Source of the DNA: Anagrus nilaparvatae
Taxonomy: Eukaryota; Arthropoda; Insecta; Hymenoptera; Mymaridae
DNA: 64,000 bases
Direction of reading: 5' to 3'
NCBI GenBank assembly: GCA_022575985.1
Contig: JAKSXM010000007.1
Location: 10,666,501 to 10,730,500 of the forward strand
Shown here: positions 10,278-22,855 of the stretch, piece after piece
Position numbering within the stretch: the first letter of the stretch is position 1
Layout of the letters: the number at the start of each line of letters is the position of its first letter
Notes under the pieces: model-generated
The model's database searches: none
What the model was told of the DNA's origin: nothing
Seen by the model: the letters and a program-made list of their open reading frames with translations, nothing else
Position numbers and translations under genes: made by a program

Positions 10278-13200
10278 TAAAGAAAATTAAAAAAAAATTA
10301 TTTTTATTAGAGTATGTCCAATTGTTCCTTTAATTAAATGCGAATTAAAAAATAAATCATAAAACTGTGTAAATGTTTTTTAAATGTAAATATAATTGAA
10401 CTGATAAATAGGATTATATTAATACAATGTAATATATATTATATGTTCCTATTTTATTATTTAAATGAGAAAAAACATTTTTTTATGTGTGTCGTTCATT
10501 TTTTAAAATTATGTTTTAAATGTCTATTTAAAAATCAAAAATTTCTAATATAATTGTTTAATTAAAAAATGTCTATGATTTTTCTAAATGTGTGAGTTAA
10601 GAAAAAAAATTGAGAATCAGTTAAATAAAATTTCTATATTGTTATAAATATTTTGGGACGAGGTGATAGTTTTATAAATTTAAGACTGTTAATTATTATT
10701 ATAAAAGAGCGTTAAAAAATGTTTTGATTTAATTAGATCAGTTACTCCTGATTATTTTAGGTATATATGATAATTTTTTTTGTTATCTGGGTAATAATAC
10801 CAAAGATGTAATTTTTAATTATCACTATGATAAATTTCTTTGTTTGAATTTTGCTTGAAAAATTTGTTTACTTAAATATTACTAATTTGAGCAAAATTTA
10901 AACAGAGCAACCTTAGACAAATGGCCATAATACTGAAAAATAGAATAAAAATTTTCTTTATTTTCTGAAATATTTATGGCCTAATTATTGTATAATTTGC
11001 ATTTTAATTGTCATTTAATAGTTTATATACTATTTAATTAGAATATAAAAAAAAAGTGATATATGAGAACGCACCTCATTTTAATAAATAAATTTTTATT
11101 AAAATTTTATGCAAGTTTAAATCTTTGTAATACATGAAATTAATTTTAATAAAATATAGCCAAAAAAAAAATAAATAAATGTGTAAATAAAAATAAATTT
11201 CTGAATTTTAAAGAAAACATTTTTTAAATTTTAGCAGTTACATTTAATTTTAAAAATTACTTTCATTGAAGATTTTTCGCTGTTAGGTTACTCTGCTTGT
11301 ATTTTGCTTCAATTTTTAAGTGACATTCAGGCAGGGCAGCCTGACAACATTATTTTAAGTTAGTTAGTGTCAAAATTTTAATTGAAGACCATTTTGATGG
11401 CCTATAATAGAAAAAATTTAGTTTTGTAAACTTTAAACACTCCAAAAATTCATAATTTCTATAAAAATACAAAACTTTACTATATGAATAAACTTTTTTA
11501 TACACCTTTTTATTATAATCTTAATTTACATTTTTTTAACATAAAATATATTTTTTTAAATATAAAAAATTAAAATTTTCAATAAATAAGCTTCAGCTAT
11601 AAAATTTTTCAACAAAAATTTTCATCTTTATAAACCTAAAAAAAAGTAATCAAAATGATTAGCATTTTAATTTTCTAAGCTTTGATCTCAAAAATAATTA
11701 TATTTATTGTAAATATATATAAACTTTGTAAATTTCAAAAAAAAACATTTTTTACTGTAATATCTTTAGAATATTGTGTAAGTACTTTAGCCTGATTGCT
11801 GTTTTATTGAATAAAAAACGTTGAAAATTGGGTCAGATTTTTAAAACTTTCAGGCTGACAGTATGTAATGGAATTTTTTCTGAAACTTAGATAAAATTTT
11901 AATAAATTTTTTTTGTTGAAAAATATTTTTCATTTACAGTATTGTATATCTTAAGATTAAACTTAATTTTTTTAAAAAACATTCTTAACTTCTTTATATA
12001 TGTAAATAATAAAATTATATTATACAAATTTAGATCTTTTTATATAAAATAAATATATTTAATTGATGAAAAAATAAATGAACATTTCAGAGATGCTTTT
12101 ATTAATAAATTAATTGAAACATTCGAAATCATAAATTTAGAAAAAAATTATAATCTAAAAAAAAATCATAGTTCGATGAATAAAAAACTATAAAAAATTA
12201 TGTATTTGTATAATATTAAATAAATAATTCTTGTAATATATTAATATTATAACTAAATCTACGCTTTTAGCCTGGGAGGGTATTTTAAAAAGTTTTTTGA
12301 ATTGTTGATAATGTGGAATTTACTGGAAGAACTAAAAAATCTATGTGATTTTTATGATAAATCAAGTATCTTTTTAAAATAACTTTTAGGCTAATCAAAA
12401 CTCTAACAAAATTTTCACTTTTACAAAAAGTGAAATTTCAGCCAAACTTATTCGAATGATATTTATTCTTATCAGAGTGAAATTTCACTTTACTAAGAAT
12501 CAAATTTCACTCTAAAAATAGTCTGCCTAAATTTTCACATTTTCTGAAATTTAAAATTTACTCTTTCGAGTCAATTATCAACTCGAAATAAAATTTTTAG
12601 GGCGAGTAATAAATAATGTATAAAAAAATATGTCATTTATGATTGTAATAATTGCTTTAAAAATACGTTAAATTCTAGATAATGTAAATTTCTCAAAAAT
12701 ATTATTAAATGTTTTAAATTTTTCATTAATTATATTATTATTAAAAAAAAGGGATATTATCAAGATAAATTCAAAGAATAAAAAAATTTAATTATTGTTA
12801 ATTAATATTAAAATTTTAAATATTTGTTAAATAATATAGAAAATTTTATGAATATGTGATATTTTAAAAAATTTTTTGATTTAACATTAATTTTTTGTTT
12901 TTAAAAGTGCAATTATTAGTAAAAATTCAACTACTATTATTAACCTTGTTAAATATCCCTTTAAATGTAATTGTATGAGCTGAAAAAATTTTTTTCACTA
13001 ACCGCGAGCAAATAAAAATTTTCGCTTGCAGCAAGTGGAAATGATTTTCGGTGTATTAAATAGAATTTATAATTAATGGCCTAAAATAATAAACAAATAA
13101 CAACAATTTATTAATATGAATGTATATTTTTAAAAAATAGGCCATCATTATAAAATATACTTTTAAAAAATGATATAAATAAAAATGCACAACAAATAAA

Positions 13201-13879
13201 ATGGCTATATTTAATAATTTTTCGTCATTTATCTTAATTTATTTATTTGTATTTTTATTAAGTATAATTAAGTTTTAGTTTTTTTAATTTCTTGTATTAA
13301 GTAACAGGGTGTTTGAGGATTACATGATTATGATTGTAATTTTTATTTATTAATAAAAAAGAATACACGTTATACATTTGAACATTACATTTGTGTCAAA
13401 TCAAACTCATTTTTCATATGTGATGAATAATTAAAAATTATAATAAAACTCTTATATGTTACAAAAAATATTTTTTTCTTTATTTTATTTCAAATATTTT
13501 CCTTTCATATACAAATTTAAATTTTACCGCTTTTTATATTACAAATCAATAATAATAACATGGCGCACACTGTGTTTTGCGCGACTGCTCCGCGCAAAAC
13601 TGCAATGTTTATTTGTTTTTGTGGTAAAGGTAAAGCCGGTTTAATTAGTTTTTCTTGTCTACCTTGAACTGATATAATAAAAAAATAAAGCAAATCTCTA
13701 CAAAGTATAAAATTAATACTTGTAATTCTTGTTTATTATGTCACTATGAAATTCTGCAAAATTTTTTATTAAAAAAAAACTAAAAAGTCAAGCTTATGAA
13801 AAACTCAATGTGTTTTTTTTAACATAAAACTGCAATATTATCTTAACTAAACTAAAATTATTTTAACTAACTTTCAAAA
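10278..13879. other. Intergenic, 3.6 kb, AT-rich
   Basis: It starts with the 3'UTR of the first gene; AATAAA-type strings occur within about 80-100 bases of the stop. Points of note: a cluster of gtgaaatttcact-type short inverted and direct repeats at about 12410-12560, and a fragment at about 12985-13030 (ccgcgagcaaa, cgcttgcagcaagtgg) that belongs to the small palindromic family. A C/G-richer patch at about 13560-13640 (gcgcgactgctccgcgcaaaac) sits 240-320 bases before HPS1 and could be part of its promoter. I see no gene. Confidence 0.5.
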
Positions 13880-16299
13880 ATGAGGAGTTTATTAATTTTT
13901 GACCAAATGAATGATATTTTATTCATAAAATATAATTCAGAGTTTGCAAATCACATCCAAAAATTAGCTAATGAAGAAGGATTAATAAACATAAACAAAG
14001 TAAAAAACCAGTTTTTACTATCATTTCTTTTAAAAATTAAAATATTTATTAAATAATAATGATAAATATTCATGTAGGATGGTGATCCAAAAGAGTTTAA
14101 ACCATCATATAACATAATAATGCAATTATTTTCACCAATAATTACATCGCAACATATTATGGCATCTCAGTTTGGTAATACATATAGAACAGTCAAATGT
14201 CAAAATGGTACAAATATGGTATTTGATGAATTTATGGGATACACATTTGTTTACATGTCAAATGAAGATATTGAATGTATGAAAAAAACACTAGGTGTAT
14301 GCATAACAATAGTTAGACACCTTTGTGGTCCAGATGTTTCCATGTAAGATATTTATTTATTTTTCAATAACTATAAGACATTCACTGCAGCAAATTATGG
14401 AGCTCCATTTAAAATAAGTGGAGTCATGGGTCAATTTGACCCTTGTCGCAGCAAATGTTTTAAAATATTTCATTAATAATTTTATTTATAGATTAAAAGA
14501 AAGTGAAAATATAGTTTATTCTGTATCTTATTTACTGGATGCTTGGAAGTATTTAAGAAAAAGCGAGCAAAGTATATTAACTGAATCCATTGAACAATTT
14601 ATGGTAAATCCAGATGTATCAGCAGAAATTCTAAAAATATTAAATGATGCTGCAGACAAATTAAAATCTCAATGCGATATTTCAAATGTACATTTATTAA
14701 TTCTTTTTAAAAATAAATTTTTATCATTGTTTTCAAGTAAATATGCTCAAGATTTATTATCATCAGATATATTATTTTTGATATTAATGTGCCATGTGTT
14801 TAATAAAAATAAAACTGCAAAATTTAAATATAATGATGATATTACAATGTCCAGAAACAGCCTTCAAATGCAAGATAACGCGATGTCTTCAAACTTTATG
14901 GAAAACTCTTCCAATTTTAGTGAAACAAGTAAACAAAAAAAATTTCATATTTACTATAATTTTGAAATATATACTAAAGTTTCATTTTTTTTACAGACTC
15001 GTTATTCAAATTGGATTTAAACAATCAATTATATAGCGAGCTTTTATTTTTGGGATCTGAAGAAAATGGTTTTACATCAAATGCAGTACATGTTTCAGAA
15101 ATAAAACATGAAATGAATTTATTAATAATAGTTGAGACTTCAAATAATTCAATATCATCAGGATTATACGATAGTTTTTTTCATTTAAATATAATTAATG
15201 GACTTCAATTACAAAGAGATATTGATGAACTAAAAGCAGCTATTGATAATTTAGATATATCGATTAAAAAAATATCAGATTCATTAAAAAAAAATCGTGG
15301 AAATTTAAAAATTGATATCGATAAATGTCACAAACAATTACAAATAAAGCGGGATTTTTTGAAAAAAAAATTTACAGATTTGATAAAATCTAGAGACTCA
15401 AATAATATTTTGCAAATTGAATCCAATATTATAAGTTTTATTGAGATACTAAAAAACTTATTTCATTTAACCTGTTTTGATCAATTGTTAGTAAAAAATT
15501 CAGATTGCATTATCTCGGTAAATGAATTTATTAATCAAAAATTGAACAAAGTTCTCAATATAAAAGACTTTGAATCTTCCAAATCAACCACAACAATCAA
15601 TAAATATCTTGAAGAATTTCCAGGGTTAGTACACTTCCTATATATAAACAGAAATACTCACAGATTAACAGCTCCAGAAATTGATTTTAATAATAGCGAA
15701 ACAATTGAATTAGTAAAAAATAAGGTAAGTAAAGTAGATGAAAGTAGCTAAAATTGTAAATTGAAAATAAAGCCAAAATTTTAATAGGTTTGGTCAATGA
15801 TTGATCAAAGTAGAATACATTTACAAGAAGGACATATTTTAGTTATGTGGAAAGATACAACATTTCATTATGCATATTTTCTATGGTTTGAAGATAATTC
15901 AGTAAGTGCAAAATATATTTTTATTATTTTTATTGTTTACTTATTGAATTTTATAAATTTTATTTTAAATTAAGGGAGCTCCTTTAAAATGCAAAACATA
16001 CTCTAATCAATTAGTTAAGAGTTTACCAATGCCTGGAATATTTTGTGGTGATTATTACAGGTAAAATATAATTATTTTAATAAATACTTTTTAAAATTTT
16101 AATTTAAATGTTATTTTGCAGAAAACTAGCAGAAACGTATTTTCCTAAAATACCAATAAATAAATTAAGAATTTATGAATTATTTTGCATTCATTTAGGT
16201 TTAATAACATCTCAATGTGTTTTGGATCATGCAAGAAGACTCGCAGCTACAATATTTGAAGTTAGCGGATTACATAATAATCCTGTTGATTTATTGTAA
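13880..16299 (+). CDS. HPS1: HPS1 (BLOC-3 subunit, Hermansky-Pudlak syndrome 1 homologue)
   Basis: With HPS4, HPS1 forms BLOC-3, the cytosolic exchange factor for Rab32/Rab38 in lysosome-related organelle biogenesis. Exons are 13880-13999, 14078-14343, 14492-14928, 14997-15724, 15788-15901, 15975-16060 and 16122-16299. All junctions keep phase (0, 2, 1, 0, 0, 2) and give 642 aa, against about 700 in vertebrates. The N-terminal longin-like part reads MRSLLIFDQMNDILFIKYN and later IIMQLFSPIITSQHIM. The strongest match is the C-terminal third: YLEEFPGLVHFLYINR (about residue 477), VKNKVWSMIDQSRIHLQEGH, YAYFLWFED, MPGIFCGDYYRKLAETYF, YELFCIHLGLI, ending ARRLAATIFEVSG. The middle is poorly conserved, as in the family. 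The start is the first in-frame ATG. It is tail-to-tail with the Abraxas 2 gene. No break is seen. Confidence 0.93.
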
Positions 16300-16983
16300 A
16301 TTATTTGATAAAGATTTAAAATTCTTCATTTAAAAGGTTAATTATTTGATACACAAATTGAATACTTTTCAATTTTGTTAAATTTTAAAATTTTATGATT
16401 TTAAATTATGTTTTACTTTATTTTAGATTTTTTTTTTGTTAAATTTTATAAAATATTTATATATAAAAATTATTAAATTCTATTTATTTGCAAAAAAGTG
16501 TCTAGTCAAAAAAAAAAAAATTTTCTTCTGATACAATTTTATAATTATAAAAAACAGAGGATGAATAAAAGAAATTTTTTATGCAAGTAAAAAATATAGT
16601 CGTTTTAATTTTTATATTATGAAAACTGGAAGGATCTTTTAAAAGCTTTAAATTAAATAAAAGTTGACAAAAAATAACTAAATATTTTTCAATTTCATGA
16701 AAATTGAGACCATAATTTTAAAAAACAGATAAAAGGTTCACTAATTTTGATTTTATAAAATAATAGTAACATAAGTAAATTAACCTACCTCTTTTATAGG
16801 GTTTTTATTACGTTGGGTTAAAAAAGAGCTTTTGCGTTAATGTTATAAATAATAACAATATTTTATTAAAAATATATTTTTAATTATCTTTTTTTAAAAA
16901 AATATTGTAATTTACATTTGTACTTAGATTTAAAATAATTTTTTTCATTACCCACAATTGAAACTGAAATATTGGTAATATCA
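16300..16983. other. Convergent intergenic spacer
   Basis: 685 bases between the stop codons of HPS1 (+) and the Abraxas 2 gene (-). It must hold both 3'UTRs. AATAAA strings exist on both strands but are uninformative in DNA this AT-rich. Nothing else is seen. Confidence 0.6.
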
Positions 16984-19190
16984 TCAATCAGATTCATCAA
17001 CTTTTTTAATTTCACTTACGGATTCACAATCAGATTTTTCAGAGCCAGCGTTAATTAATGACTCATTTATTTCATTATTTTTTTCTGTACATTCATTAGT
17101 TGAAATATTCTCATCTACATTTTTAAAACTAGAATCTACATTTGACTGATCATTAGTTTCTGATTTCTTATCACATTCGTCAGAATCCACGGTTTCCATA
17201 TTTTCAATATCATCCTCAGTTTTACTCTAAAAAATAAAAAAAAATTTTATTTCTGAATGGATTTTAGGATATTGAATTTTATTACTTTTGGAGAATCAAA
17301 AATAGTTGGTGATTCTCGTGAGTCTATTGGTGTATTCTCTTCTTTTTCCTTTTCATTTTTTTTTAACTTTTCTATTCTCTCTTTTTCTTTTTGACTTTTT
17401 AACTCCAATGCTCTTTGTTTTTCCTCTTCATTTTTCTGTTTTATTTCTGCTAAATTTTTCATTTTTTCTTTTTCTTGAAGTTTTTTCAATTCTAATGATC
17501 TTTCTTCTTCTTCTTTTTTTTTAGCCTTTAGTTTTTCTTCTTCTTCTTTTTTTTTAATCATAAACTTTTCTAATTTTTTTTCGAATATCTTAAACTTTAA
17601 CTGATATATTTTTTTTTCAAGTTCATCATTTTCTTTATCAGAATCGCAAAGTTGTTTTAAAACAATAGTTGAAAATTTATTCGCTTCTTGTTGAATTAAT
17701 TGTAATGTACTTAAATCGGATGAATTTTTATTTACTCTACAATACAAAAAAAAAAAATTGATTTTTGAAGCAATTAGAAGATATTTTTATTTTCTCCTTA
17801 CTTGGGTAATAAGCTTTTGCATAATTTGCTAAAATAATCTTTATTTTTTAAACAACCAACAGGAGAAGGCTTATACTCTATTCCTTCTTGCTGAGTATAA
17901 TCAACACCTAAATTATTTATTCTTAAAGGTACAGATTTATATCTGCAAAAAAAAAAAATTATTTAGTACCTTGTTCTTATAGTCCAGAAGTTATATAAGT
18001 TAGATATATGCACTTTTTTCCTAAAGTTTGTGCAAGGCTACTTATATGTGATAGGTAAGTTTTTCGATATGCTGATTTCAAATTTTTAGCTCCCGACCCC
18101 GAATAATTATCCATTTTGACATTACACATTTACAATTTTGAAAGCTATTTTGTTTTATTTCAAATGATGGTTTATATGTTTTTGAGGCTAGTACCTAAAT
18201 ATATTTATAAGAATATATTCTTATTCATCCACCTCAAAAACAAATTTCCTATCATTTTGAGGAAAATTAAAAAAGTTTCTTATGAAATATGTCAAATTAA
18301 CTTGGAAAATCAACCAAAAACTACAGTTTTTTGGTATCAGTAATTATTTGGGGTCTGAACCTAAAAATTTGAAATCAGTGTATCAAAAAACTTATCTATC
18401 TCATATTAGTAGCCTTGCACAAACTTTAGGAGAAAAGTGCATACATCTAAAATTAACTTATAAGGCTTCTAGACTATTAATAATTTTAAAAAAATTATTT
18501 TTAAACTTACTCATAATCTTCTATTAATAAGACAACGTGTTTAAACTTATGCGTACTATGATCCTTATTTACTGAATTACTTAAAGTAAAAAATAAAAAT
18601 GTATCTTCTAATAAGTTATTAATTTTTGAAAAATAATTTTTCAAATCTCTGTGTATACAATATTCTCTTATTGTTATAGTTAACTCTAAATATTTTTTAA
18701 AATGAAACCATCCAATTATTTGATCTTCTTTTCCGCTTAATAAACTTTGTAAATATTCTTCATTTATACCTCCTAATAATGGATCTAGACCAAAAAATGG
18801 CTTACCAGCTGGATATGTAGTTATGTTTCTAATGTCTGTAATGATCAATTCAGAATTTGTATATTAAAATTATGTTTTAATAGAATTATTATTAAATATT
18901 TAAAATTTAATTTACTTATGAATCTCTTGCAATGTTTGCTTTCTCTTTCTGTATCTGTACAAACATTTGTTTCATAGTCTTGAATTTCTCCAAGTAAAAA
19001 ACCAATCTGTTTTAAAATTAAAAATTTTATTATTTGCTACAATTAAATAATAAGATTATTGAATTAAAACATAATTTAAATTTAAAAAACTAACCTGATC
19101 TCCATTTGTTTCACTACATCTTGCATTTTCATACAATAATAATGAAAATGTTGAGCCAGATATGGTAACAGTTAAATCATTTTCTGACAT
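16984..19190 (-). CDS. ABRAXAS2: Abraxas 2 / ABRO1 (BRISC complex scaffold)
   Basis: Abraxas 2 is the inactive MPN partner that holds the K63-specific deubiquitinase BRCC36 in the cytoplasmic BRISC complex. On the minus strand the exons are 19190-19095, 19006-18916, 18835-18511, 17942-17802, 17736-17286 and 17226-16984. Phases agree at every junction and give 448 aa; human ABRO1 is 415. The MPN-like domain (residues 1 to about 190) contains ISGSTFSLLLYE, IGFLLGEIQDYET, QIIGWFHFKKYLELTITIRE and HKFKHVVLLI, and then LRINNLG with TQQEG, as in the family. It lacks the JAMM metal-binding motif, as expected for Abraxas. Residues about 230-350 are a long Lys/Glu coiled coil, the BRCC36-pairing region. 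The C-terminus is acidic and ends KKVDESD, without the SPxF end that Abraxas 1 uses to bind BRCA1, so Abraxas 2 rather than Abraxas 1. Intron 3 carries a TIR element. Confidence 0.88.
17980..18477. mobile_element. MITE with ~130-bp inverted repeats in an Abraxas 2 intron
   Basis: The left arm (about 17980-18112) contains gcacttttttcctaaagttt, gtgcaaggctac, gataggtaagttttt and gatttcaaatttttag. The right arm (about 18336-18477) carries the reverse complements in reverse order (ctaaaaatttgaaatcag, aaaacttatctatc, gtagccttgcac, aaactttaggagaaaagtgc). About 220 bases separate the arms. It almost fills the 568-bp intron 3 of the Abraxas 2 gene. The two short plus-strand frames inside it are translated repeat, not genes. 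Confidence 0.8.
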
Positions 19191-19551
19191 GATAAATTAA
19201 TTTTAAACTGAAATTTTAAGTTTATAATGTATAGAAAATGTATTTCGTAAAAATTAAAAATAAAGAGTAAGTAATCTTTATTTTTTACTTAGTTAATTAA
19301 TTAATCAATGTCAATTATTGTAAACTTTATAAAATTATGATATAAACTTTTTATTTTTTATTACTAAAAAACTTACATTTTTTCTTCTTTCAAAAATTTG
19401 TTTTTGTATGAAATTTATGCTGAACATGCCGGAATTTATTGTTATTGGTTTATGTTTCAACGATTTTTACAGAAGAGGGCAACACAAACAATAAAAGCTA
19501 CAAAAGCCCGCATCAAAATATCAAAAGCCGGTAAAACGATCGGCTCGAGCC

Positions 19552-19880
19552 TCGGTAGCTATCTCCAGTGGTTAGGTTGTTGAACTTCGGACCTAAAGTT
19601 GACCTAAAGGTCCATATGGTTCAATAAGTTCTTTTCTTTGAGAAAAATTGTTTTTCTACCGTGGATCCTAGGATCGAGGTATCTGCAAAATTTTAAATTA
19701 AGGGATAAAACCCGTTATTACTTAAGTCGATAACGCATCTGAAGTGCTTTTAGAGCACTATACTAAGTCGACGTGGGGTCAATTTGGAGATGATTCGTGC
19801 ACCTCCTGGATCATAGGTACATACCTACAGAATAAGCAACGCAGAAACGCTTACTCAGGCAGAAAGGGTAAAAAAGTAAA
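19552..19880 (+). mobile_element. Possible tRNA-derived SINE
   Basis: A patch of higher G+C than its flanks. Near its left end tagctatctccagtgg-ttagg resembles a pol III A box (TRGYNNARNNGG) and, about 50 bases on, tggttcaataag resembles a B box (GGTTCRANNCC). The later part contains cgtgcacctcctggatcat and ends near 19870 in an A-rich stretch (gggtaaaaaagtaaaaaaaa). That order (A box, B box, unrelated body, A-rich tail) is the SINE layout. Both boxes are imperfect and no second copy is in the window, so the call is tentative. Confidence 0.4.
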
Positions 19881-20194
19881 AAAAAAAAGCAAAAAGTCAG
19901 TCACAAATTTGAAAAACTTTATTTTCTGCGAGTATGTGCTTTGATTTTTTATATAGAAGTACTATAAGTATAGGTTATTAGGAATTAAAAAAAATTGAAA
20001 GAAATTTTTAAAAACTATATACTGCTTGACTAAACAACAGAATATAGGTACGGTCTTTTTATAGTTTTAAAATTTTCGATCTGGATTTTGAAGAGTAACT
20101 GTCGTGAGGTAGATAAATTCAAAAAGTAAGGTTTTAATTTTTATTACAAGAAAAAAAGTCCTATTTATAATTACTTATTTTTCATAATATAAAG

Positions 20195-20420
20195 AAATTC
20201 ATGAGTGAAGGTTACGTGAAAGCGGAAATGAAGATTCGGGACAAGGGAAGCAAAGTGAGGCACGACGCGCAATGAAGAATTTCGTTACTTTGTAGTTTGT
20301 ACTTTCGTTAGCCAAAAATACACTTTGGTTAAATGTGTGTTGATCTTTATTAGTATCTGTGATTATTTCTGGCCAGTAACGTGTGACTTGCATTGGTTGT
20401 TAGAATAAGTTGACGTAATG
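20195..20420 (+). promoter_or_regulatory. Candidate promoter/5'UTR for hexokinase first exon A
   Basis: A segment with clearly more G and C than its surroundings (gattcgggacaagggaagc, gaggcacgacgcgc) starts about 350 bases before the ATG of first exon A. It ends near 20410-20418 with tgacgtaa, a CRE/ATF-like half site. The two other hexokinase first exons are also preceded by mixed-composition stretches. No TATA box at a convincing position. Confidence 0.3.
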
Positions 20421-20544
20421 CAATATTTTAAAGATCTACTATAATAAAGTTATTGATATTTTTTAAAAAAATTATAAAGATAAATATTTTTTGTTCTCGT
20501 CTTCCGGGTTTGATTAACCCCAAATCAGGAAGGATTTGAGAACC

Positions 20545-20610
20545 ATGGCTACATCATCTGAGCCTTGCTGGGATTACTTAGGAGAAAAGTGGGAGCATAT
20601 TGAGCAACCA
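20545..20610 (+). CDS. Hex: Hexokinase alternative first exon A
   Basis: ATG at 20545 in a good context (gaaccATGG), open for 22 codons (MATSSEPCWDYLGEKWEHIEQP) and ending at a strong donor CCA|GTAAGT in phase 0. The shared exon 2 at 56226 also begins in phase 0 (ATC AAA GAT), so the join is in frame and gives a 462-aa protein. No other plus-strand acceptor exon that fits lies between. The N-terminal extension before the hexokinase fold is where isoforms usually differ, and it may set localisation. The 35.6-kb intron this implies is the main doubt. Confidence 0.55.
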
Positions 20611-21015
20611 GTAAGTTACTTAACTTTTTTGCATCTAAATTTTTATGCAACCATTATTTTATTTCTCTAAATTATAGAAATTAGTTATGTCAAGATTTAT
20701 TATACTAATTTTTCAATCTTTATTTTTATGAATAATTAAGCCAATAATTAACTCCAATAATTTTTTATTATTTATACAAAATTTTCGACATAATTTTTGA
20801 AATTGTTTACTATATAGTAATAATAGTTATCGATAAGCCGAAAATAATTTTTTATATAATTCTAAAAAAATAATCATTTTTTTTATTTACATAATTATGA
20901 ATGTCAGTATCACTAACCTATTATTAAGTAATTTTTAATTAAAAAAAAATTTGTTTACATAATAATAAGATTTAAAGAAGGCAAAAAGTCTTCATGTATG
21001 AGTATTTATTTGCAG

Positions 21016-21043
21016 CTTGCGCGCGTGACGAATGATGATCGAG
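21016..21043 (+). CDS. Candidate 28-nt alternative exon of hexokinase
   Basis: Tattatttgcag-like acceptor, then 28 bases of markedly high G+C (cttgcgcgcgtgacga, then ATG ATG ATC GAG), then the donor GAG|GTAATT. Spliced after exon A it would shift the frame and stop in exon 2. Used as a leader exon, its last 12 bases read MMIE and join exon 2 in phase 0. It is short and could be chance; the combination of composition, both splice sites and in-phase ATG is why it is listed. Confidence 0.25.
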
Positions 21044-22727
21044 GTAATTAGACACATATTTTCTGTTTATTATAAATTGATATGTATTTGATTTATTATG
21101 AATAAGTTTTCATTATTTTGGTATTATAATTTTTGTTTAATTTTAGTGACTCGTTTCGCGATAATTGCTTAAATTTTAGAAGTTTACTTACACATATATA
21201 ATATTGTGTGTCTCATATTATGAAAATTTTATTTGTTATCAGAAAATTTTATATCAATGAAATGAGATACAGAATTCAGTGAAATTAATCAGCAACTAAA
21301 AAACTCTAGAAGAAATTTTAACATTCGCATGTATCCACTATTACTATATCGTTGATAGATGATGAAATTATTGATTTATATTATTATAAACAGTAAAAAA
21401 AAAATAAACAAAACAATAACAAAGGTCATTTTTTTCTCTACAGATATGTATATTATTATGTTTTATAAATTTTAATAAATGTATGGAATTGTCATCAAAA
21501 AAGTGATATTGAATTTAAAAAAAATACGGGTCTTCTGGAGGATTTTCTTTTAGAACAAATAATAACAAATCCTAATTTTAAATAATTCTGGTGATTTAAA
21601 AAAACTTGGCATTTATCACTAATTTTTGGTTTAAAATTTTTTTCTCGGTTTTTTCAAGGTTTAAATCTCGGTTTAAATAAACGTAAGTTGGCCCATGTTT
21701 AGAAAAATAAAGAGTGGCCCAAAAGTAATAGTCCAGTGGCCACCAGCAGTCTCGTTTCTTTTAGTTTCTTTTAGTTTTTAGAGCTATGGTAACAAAATAA
21801 ACTTATCCTAACCACCAGCAATTATGTTTTCTGGTAAGTAGATAATAAAAATGCTTCCCAGAAAATTGTGAATTTTTTCAGTGTAGTCCTTTTAGGGTAC
21901 TTTTGGCTACTTTTTTAACATTTCAGGTTATAGTAACCAAAAAATTAATCCTATCAATTACAAATTACGTTTTTTAGTGCCTAAATTACGGAAGAATAAC
22001 ATGCAAATCCATAAACTTTATGCCAAAAATTTTAATTACCAGTGGTTAAAATCAATTTTTTGGTTGCCTCGAAACGCTAAAAAAATGGCTAAATGGGCTA
22101 TAGAGAAAAAACTAAACATTTTTCGTAAACAATACTGACGTTTCCGTAATATGTGTACCAAAAAACGTAATTGCCAATTAATTGTTTTGATTAATAATTT
22201 TTTAGTTACCAGAACTCGAAATGCTACAGAGTTAAAGCTACAGTACTAAAATAGGCTACAGTGGAAAACCAATTTTTAAACAATTAATCATACGACCTTA
22301 TGGATTAGAAATTTGGATTCAGTGAGTCAAAATATGTATAATAAAATCAGGGCTTATCAAAGTTTTGAATTATTTTATAAGCTACAGGATATTTAACATT
22401 TAGAATTTTTGCCAATTTTGCAATAAATTGTTAATAACAGATAATTGACCACGAATTTTGCAAAATAGACCCCAGATACGTGTTTAGCGGGTCAAAAAAC
22501 ATAAAATACCATCCATTTTTTTCCATGGAACTCTTATGGCATTAAATAGCATAGCTGGCGACAAGACTATACTATTTTTCTTATTGGTCTGATTATAAAA
22601 CATAATTTTTAATAAAAAACTCTTCCCGATTCTCATATCACGTATTAAATTCATTTTTGTTGGTTAATGAGTTTTTCCTTTCACTAGCCCTTTCATTACT
22701 GAAATTTTGATAAAATTTTAGAATAGT

Positions 22728-22855
22728 ATATTACGACCCATGGCCAGAAAAATAAAGAATGGCCCAAATCGCACGTAAATTACCTTCCGAGGCGAAGCTG
22801 AGGATGGTAAACTGCGATTTGGGGCATTCTTTTTTTATGGCCCAGGGTCGTATAC
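22728..22855. mobile_element. Hairpin element, gaggcgaagc family, copy 1
   Basis: An imperfect palindrome: attacgacccatggccagaa, aaagaatggcccaaatcgca and gtaaattaccttccgaggcg pair with the reverse sequence atggtaaactgcgatttggg, gcattctttttttatggccc and agggtcgtata. It lies next to a related G+C-rich stretch (22856-22960: agcggccgg, ggccgctggccag). The same sequence in a longer form is at 51289-51598. Confidence 0.75.

Larger units (their letters stand above)
19191..20544. other. Divergent intergenic region between Abraxas 2 and hexokinase first exon A
   Basis: It holds the Abraxas 2 5' flank (19191 to about 19380), a possible SINE insertion (about 19550-19880), and a less AT-rich segment (about 20195-20420) that is probably promoter and 5'UTR of hexokinase first exon A. 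The segment 19380-19550 is also of higher G+C and may be part of the SINE-containing insertion. Confidence 0.45.

Noticed and set aside
14418..14491. Extension of HPS1 exon 3 upstream to an ATG at 14418
   Set aside because: It is the intron tail; the TTTATTTATAG acceptor at 14491 gives the correct phase with exon 2, and the family has no matching sequence there.
17306..17524. Plus-strand frame rich in Leu and Phe, membrane-like
   Set aside because: It is the antisense of the Lys/Glu coiled-coil exon of Abraxas 2.
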